Shown here piece after piece: positions 15,118 to 19,079 of a DNA stretch of 19,079 bases. The first letter of the stretch is position 1, and every line of letters starts with the position of its first letter. The translations under genes were made by a program, and so were the position numbers. This stretch comes from Flavobacteriales bacterium. Lineage in GTDB: Bacteria > Bacteroidota > Bacteroidia > NS11-12g > UBA955. The notes beneath the pieces are model-generated. The model saw only the letters and a program-made list of their open reading frames with translations, was not told where the DNA came from and did not search any database. The stretch spans positions 1-19,079 of the forward strand of contig CANHXF010000007.1 in assembly GCA_947464515.1 (NCBI GenBank), in the 5' to 3' direction.

Positions 15118-17166
15118 GCCGAATCGAATTCTATAGGGCTGGATGGGGTAACCGGCGACGTATTGGTAGCGGGTATTGAAACCTGGAATGACGAAGATTT
15201 CGTTGATATGCTCGGCTTTGAGAAAGATATCTAGGGTCTGTACCTTGGCCACGGCATACAAATCCAATTCAAAATAATTACCTAGATTGGTGAGGTTGCT
15301 ATGGACGATAAATGAGCCTGCGTCTGGCCTGTAAGTCGTGTTTTGAAATTTTGATGTGTACTGGATATTTGTACCCAACGTTAGAATCATGGCTTTTTTG
15401 AAAGCGGGCATTTTGTATTCTAGCGTGGTGGTAGTTCTTAGGACGGGCTGACCCATATTGAAAATCGTGGGTAAGGAGGAATTGAACTTTTTGATATTGG
15501 CAGTTTGGTTAAAGTATAATCGTTTCCCGCGCATCGAAAAATTCATTTCCACCTGTTTGTATGGTTGAGATCCAAATTGCGTAAAGGGAAGAGAATCAAG
15601 GGATAAAATTGGGTTGGTCCAACTACCACTTCTAACTACCGCGAACAGTCCTAACATCCGTTTGCGAGAAGAGTCTGATTCATTATGAAAAATAACTCTA
15701 CCTGCAAGGTGCTTGTCGCCAGTGAGTTCAAATTTGTTGTTATAAATGAAATGGTTTGAATAAAAATTTTGTTGGAAGAATGAGGCAGGCGTTGTTTGAC
15801 TTTGAGCTTCGGCATTGAAGCTTAAATATTTAAAACCGTTGCCATTGTTGTGGTAAGATTTATGTAAATGGAAAAAACTACCGAATAGGCTATGCGAATT
15901 TTTGGCATAGCCAGCATACATATACGCTGCGCTAAACTGCATCGATGGAAATCTGAACAAGCCCAGTGAACCATCCAATTGAACTCCGGCAGATTGATAG
16001 TTTAGTGATTTTTGATTTTGGGTAAAACGCAACAAATTCGATTGATAGGTTGCAGCCTGATACAAATGTTGGACATGAAATTGAAATAAATCAGTTGATT
16101 TTTGAATTCCTATTGCCTGCGTAATCATTTGCCAAACGTTACTGTCATTCGTTTTTAGAGCGTTCTCGAAATAACGTTTGCCATAAAAATTTGTATCTCG
16201 CTTACTGTCTTTAAACTGATAGGCTGTTTTTTCCCACGACACCGCATGGGTAACATATAGTCTTCTATTGACCTGGTACTGCTGGTGTAATTGGTGGTTG
16301 TGGCTTGAAAACAGGGATTTTGCCGTGGTTAAACGGGGATTGTATGCGCCTAGCGGACGAATTTGAAATTTGCTCGAATCTACAGGAATAAAGAAATCCG
16401 TCTCCGATGCCAATCCCCCATTTTCTTGTCGGTTCCCGCGTTCCCAACCCAAATAAACCACCTGCTTATATTTGCCATTTTTGGAAATTGACAGTTGGTT
16501 GACATGGATATTTCGATGGGTGTTGTTTTGCAATGAGCCTACATATTGTTCTTGGCTGGTAACACTGTTGTAATCCAGGGTGATATTAAAGCGAGCTCCA
16601 AAATTCTGGGTATGTAGAGCATTTACCGCGATCGTTTTTCCAGGCCCTTGTAGATATTTGAATTTCGTAAAAGGCGCAAAGGCTCTGTGCAGTCGCAAAT
16701 ATTTGTTGTTGTCGAATGGCGATAATCCGATTTGCATGGGGTTAAACATGTTAATGGCATTTGAGTTGAAATAAGCACGACCCACTTTGGAGTAATTAAA
16801 TGCATTTTCGAATCCCATATAGGTTGGACTTCCCGGTTCGCCCAGATTGAATTGCTGTAAATTGGGTCGATAATTATTGACATCCACCAGCGTTGAATCC
16901 ATTTGAGCTGTAGAATATAGTAAAGTATCTCGTTTGTTCTTTGAGGGTGAAGGTTGATTATAAGATTTATTGATTCCAAAAAAATCCAATGCCAAATACG
17001 GCTCGATTTTTAACAAAGTGCCTTTGGATATGGTATCTTTGGTTACTTTCGTTGTGTCTGCGGCAGCATTTTTTGGACTTTGCATTTCGATGGCTTGTCC
17101 GAATAAATCAGTTCCATGGAAAATGAGATAAGCAATGGTAAATATGAGGAGGAGCTGCTTTTTCAA
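15094..17166 (-). CDS. Putative porin of the Porin_10 family (outer-membrane beta-barrel)
   Basis: A 690-residue protein with an N-terminal signal peptide (MKKQLLLIFTIAYLIFHG, cleavage probably after DLFGQA). The mature part begins with a Ser/Thr/Lys-rich stretch and then shows alternating aromatic/polar beta-strand patterns throughout, for example VNALHTQNFGARFNITLDY and the YNSVTSQEQYVGSLQNN stretch, which I recognise from the Bacteroidota putative-porin family PF14121. The C-terminus ends in an aromatic strand (YRIRFGLNWKFYN), as outer-membrane barrels do. Family members are called porins by structure prediction; the cargo is not known. There is no plug or TonB box and no SusC/SusD partner. 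The gene is monocistronic, with a promoter-like box upstream and a divergent small membrane protein gene. It converges on polA with six bases between the stops. Confidence 0.82.
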   Translation of the reverse strand: MKKQLLLIFTIAYLIFHGTDLFGQAIEMQSPKNAAADTTKVTKDTISKGTLLKIEPYLALDFFGINKSYNQPSPSKNKRDTLLYSTAQMDSTLVDVNNYRPNLQQFNLGEPGSPTYMGFENAFNYSKVGRAYFNSNAINMFNPMQIGLSPFDNNKYLRLHRAFAPFTKFKYLQGPGKTIAVNALHTQNFGARFNITLDYNSVTSQEQYVGSLQNNTHRNIHVNQLSISKNGKYKQVVYLGWERGNRQENGGLASETDFFIPVDSSKFQIRPLGAYNPRLTTAKSLFSSHNHQLHQQYQVNRRLYVTHAVSWEKTAYQFKDSKRDTNFYGKRYFENALKTNDSNVWQMITQAIGIQKSTDLFQFHVQHLYQAATYQSNLLRFTQNQKSLNYQSAGVQLDGSLGLFRFPSMQFSAAYMYAGYAKNSHSLFGSFFHLHKSYHNNGNGFKYLSFNAEAQSQTTPASFFQQNFYSNHFIYNNKFELTGDKHLAGRVIFHNESDSSRKRMLGLFAVVRSGSWTNPILSLDSLPFTQFGSQPYKQVEMNFSMRGKRLYFNQTANIKKFNSSLPTIFNMGQPVLRTTTTLEYKMPAFKKAMILTLGTNIQYTSKFQNTTYRPDAGSFIVHSNLTNLGNYFELDLYAVAKVQTLDIFLKAEHINEIFVIPGFNTRYQYVAGYPIQPYRIRFGLNWKFYN

Positions 17167-17184
17167 TGGGTCTGAATCGTATCA

Positions 17185-17218
17185 CAAATTTGCGAATAAA
17201 AATTGAACATAACTCAAA
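17185..17218 (-). promoter_or_regulatory. Candidate promoter of the porin gene
   Basis: On the minus strand TTTG (17218-17215), 22 bases, then CAAATTTG (17192-17185, one mismatch to TAnnTTTG), 18 bases before the porin ATG. The -7 box is itself a perfect 8-bp palindrome. Confidence 0.3.
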
Positions 17219-17229
17219 GGGAAAAATAG

Positions 17230-17727
17230 ATGTACACGGGAACATTGATTTTGGCGACATCATGGATTGATACGGAGATTTTGTGGCAGTTAGGCGTTTT
17301 TTTCATGTGCTTTGTTAAGTATGCCGTAGCTGTAGGGATGGCGGTTGCGCATTTTGAAAATCCCATTTGGGGCTACACTATAACCACTGTAGGAGGCATT
17401 GCCGCTGTATTTTTTTGGATATTTTTTGGCAATTGGGCACAATCAAAAATTGTAGCTTACAATTTATGGATCAAGCGCAAAAAAGGAAAAACAACGTTGG
17501 AGCACCCCAAACGCTTCAACAAGAAGAATCGATGGTTGGTGAAAATTAAGAAAAACGGCGGACTGCCCATTTTATGTTTTATTACCCCCATTTCACTTGG
17601 TGTTGCCCCAGGCTGTTTGATTGCCGTTGGTTTGGAATCGGACCGATTCAAAATTTGGCTGTATATGTCGGCTAGCATAGTATTTTGGGGCATCATATTT
17701 TTTGGGAGTAAGTATTTATTGGCCTAG
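17230..17727 (+). CDS. Small multi-pass membrane protein, unknown function
   Basis: This 165-residue protein has about four membrane segments (about 19-39, 48-68, 111-133 and 141-160) and a strongly basic loop at 80-109 (KRKKGK, KRFNKKN, KIKK) that should face the cytoplasm. The second half, with FITPISLGVAPGCLIAVGLE followed by a last hydrophobic helix, faintly recalls the C-terminal hairpin of the small multi-drug export family (PF06695) and of DedA-like proteins, but I would not assign a function on that. No signal peptide is cleaved. The gene begins 63 bases from the divergent porin gene and is followed by a 162-base gap. It has no obvious partner. Confidence 0.55.
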   Translation: MYTGTLILATSWIDTEILWQLGVFFMCFVKYAVAVGMAVAHFENPIWGYTITTVGGIAAVFFWIFFGNWAQSKIVAYNLWIKRKKGKTTLEHPKRFNKKNRWLVKIKKNGGLPILCFITPISLGVAPGCLIAVGLESDRFKIWLYMSASIVFWGIIFFGSKYLLA

Positions 17728-17796
17728 AACTTTTTTTCAAAGCTGGCGAGCAATATTTCCAGTGCAATCTGAGGAGCATTCGTTTATCAATCACAG

Positions 17797-17835
17797 CCCG
17801 ATCTTGAATAAGAGCGTCGCTTGTTTTATATCGGG
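17797..17835. repeat. Small inverted repeat upstream of the lipoprotein gene
   Basis: CCCGAT (17797-17802) and ATCGGG (17830-17835) are exact inverted copies enclosing 27 bases that contain a weak inner hairpin. It lies 55 bases before the lipoprotein ATG, after the small membrane protein gene. It could be a regulator site or chance; there is no T-tract for a terminator. Confidence 0.25.
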
Positions 17836-17889
17836 ATTTGGGTGAATTCTTTTCAGTTTCCCTAAATAGTAAGTAAATTGTGCCTTCAT

Positions 17890-19079
17890 ATGCGTAAATC
17901 TCAGATTTTCACTTTGTTTTTGGGTGTCATTGTATTCTTTACTGCCTGTCGCCGAGAGGTTTCATGGGACAATAGAGTGGCGGCCCCTTTGTTTAAATCC
18001 TCATTGAGTTTGGGTCAGATCGATTCAAAATATTTGGACCATACAACTGCTGATAGTAGTTACAAACTCAAATATGAAAATTTGGTTTACACGTATCGAA
18101 TGGCCAATGTGAGAGCTTACGATACCGGACTAACCGCTTCGTTTACGTTGAAAAGATTGAAATTAACGGATCGATCCATTGTTCAGAAGATCACTTTGGG
18201 CCAGATTAATCCTTTGTTTAAACTGCTCGACGGTCAGACTGCTGATATTCCGCAGCAGAACCAAGGCAACTTAACACCGGTGGATATCGATGCGAGTGCC
18301 TTTTTTGAGACCGCAACCCTAGACAGTGGATTTTTAGATATTAGCATTTCCAATAATTTGCCGGTGAAGGTAAAGTTGGTGATTTTCGAACTGACCAATG
18401 CGGGGGATAATTCTGAAGTCGCTTATGATTCCTTTACGAATATTCCAATTGGAGGCAAGGTCACCAAGCGCATCGATTTAAAGGATAAAACGGTAACGAA
18501 GACATTAAAAGGCAGTATCAAACAGTTGGTTACCGAGGCAAGTAGCGGTCCGGTTTTGATTGATGCGAGTAAGGGGGTTGACCTAGAGTTGACGGTTTCT
18601 CGATTGCATCCACGGTATGCGGTGGCAGCGTTTCCTACACAGAATGTGATTGACCAAAACGAGGGTTTGACGGTGTTTATGGGTGGTGCGGAAGTGAAGT
18701 ATTTCAAGGCGAAGGCGGGTCAATTGAAAATCCATTTGGCGAGTACAATTCAGGAAGACATGACGATGTTGTTTGAGATTCCTAGTGCGACCAAAGGGGG
18801 TAAGGTGCTCTCGTCGGTGGTCAAGTTGCCAGCGGCACCGCCCAATGGGGTAAGTACTCGTGATGAGTTTTTTGATTTGACCGATTATTTGATTGATTTT
18901 AGGGGTAAGGACCCTGATGTGAAAGACACGGTGAACACGTTTCACCAGATTTTGATTGTTCGTTTGGATAGTTCGGGCAGAAAGGTCGCGATTGGTTTGA
19001 GCGATAGTATTCGCATCGATTATCGTATGGAATCATTGATTCCGGATTATGCGATTGGGTATATGGGACAGAGTTTGAA
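17890..19079 (+). CDS. Lipoprotein of unknown function (C-terminus cut by window edge)
   Basis: The frame opens at ATG 17890 and runs without a stop to the right edge, giving 396 visible residues. The N-terminus is a lipoprotein signal: MRKSQIF, hydrophobic LFLGVIVFF, lipobox FTAC with C20 as the lipidated residue. The mature part starts with a charged CRREVSWDNRVAAPLFKSSL. This resembles a class of Bacteroidota lipoproteins whose mature region opens with an N/D-W-x-P or APL pattern and then shows beta-sandwich-like strands. Several stretches pair 'SISNNLPVKVKLVIFEL'-like strands with polar loops, as in immunoglobulin-like or LEA2-like folds, but no named domain is secure. Probably anchored in the outer membrane. 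The 162-base gap before it contains only a small inverted repeat (17797-17835) and no convincing promoter. Confidence 0.7.
   Translation, partial: MRKSQIFTLFLGVIVFFTACRREVSWDNRVAAPLFKSSLSLGQIDSKYLDHTTADSSYKLKYENLVYTYRMANVRAYDTGLTASFTLKRLKLTDRSIVQKITLGQINPLFKLLDGQTADIPQQNQGNLTPVDIDASAFFETATLDSGFLDISISNNLPVKVKLVIFELTNAGDNSEVAYDSFTNIPIGGKVTKRIDLKDKTVTKTLKGSIKQLVTEASSGPVLIDASKGVDLELTVSRLHPRYAVAAFPTQNVIDQNEGLTVFMGGAEVKYFKAKAGQLKIHLASTIQEDMTMLFEIPSATKGGKVLSSVVKLPAAPPNGVSTRDEFFDLTDYLIDFRGKDPDVKDTVNTFHQILIVRLDSSGRKVAIGLSDSIRIDYRMESLIPDYAIGYMGQSL

Noticed and set aside
16623..16979. 118-codon minus-strand frame inside the porin gene in another frame
   Set aside because: It is a shadow of the continuous 690-residue porin frame, with no signal or domain of its own.
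17457..17696. Minus-strand frame opposite the small membrane protein
   Set aside because: The plus-strand protein has coherent membrane segments and a basic loop; the reverse frame is a mixture with no pattern.
18423..18945. Two minus-strand frames opposite the right-edge lipoprotein
   Set aside because: The plus frame is open for 396 codons with a proper lipobox, whereas these have no signal, domain or promoter.
1..19079. Defence island, mobile element, CRISPR array or biosynthetic cluster
   Set aside because: No nuclease-helicase modules, transposases, integrases, direct-repeat arrays or clustered biosynthetic enzymes are visible; gene order looks like a housekeeping chromosome region.

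Overview
The window reads as an ordinary chromosomal stretch from a member of the Bacteroidota. The evidence is a Porin_10-type outer-membrane protein, a DUF6427-type multi-pass protein, a 73-residue DUF2795-type acidic protein, a membrane-anchored TPR/HTH regulator, lipoproteins with short lipoboxes, starts without clear Shine-Dalgarno sequences, and upstream boxes resembling the Bacteroidota -7 element TAnnTTTG, sometimes with a -33 TTG. The order or family cannot be fixed from the sequence alone. I see no rRNA, tRNA, CRISPR array, insertion sequence, integrase or phage gene.

Layout. At the left edge (1-2015, minus) lies ftsH, cut at its C-terminus. A 423-base gap follows, holding the ftsH promoter and a doubtful small ORF. 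Next come a TPR/transmembrane/LuxR-like HTH regulator (2439-4340, plus) and kynureninase (4324-5643, minus). A MarR-type regulator (5730-6179, plus) is divergent from kynureninase. Then follow an O-methyltransferase (6176-6826, minus), a DUF2795-type protein (6894-7115, plus) and the ribosome-associated GTPase HflX (7146-8318, minus). A likely operon encodes a secreted protein of unknown function and a DUF6427-type membrane protein (8402-10871, plus). These are followed by an ACP-phosphodiesterase-like protein (10876-11568, minus), a lipoprotein methionine sulfoxide reductase B (11621-12142, plus), DNA polymerase I (12178-15087, plus), a Porin_10 protein (15094-17166, minus), a small membrane protein (17230-17727, plus) and a lipoprotein cut by the right edge (17890-19079, plus).

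How the genes work together. Most neighbours are unrelated housekeeping or envelope genes in alternating orientation. Quality control and stress themes recur: FtsH (membrane proteolysis), HflX (stalled ribosomes) and MsrB (oxidised methionine in the envelope). The clearest regulatory unit is the kynureninase/MarR divergent pair, whose 86-base spacer holds a perfect palindrome and a near-copy of it over the MarR promoter. The secreted protein and the DUF6427 protein overlap by 8 bases and probably work at the envelope together.

The most notable non-coding signals are: GTG starts placed 4-7 bases after -7-like boxes, suggesting leaderless transcripts; hairpins over four of the five convergent gene ends; and a QTSLF clamp-binding-like motif in the Pol I linker. 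No obviously new multi-gene system was found.
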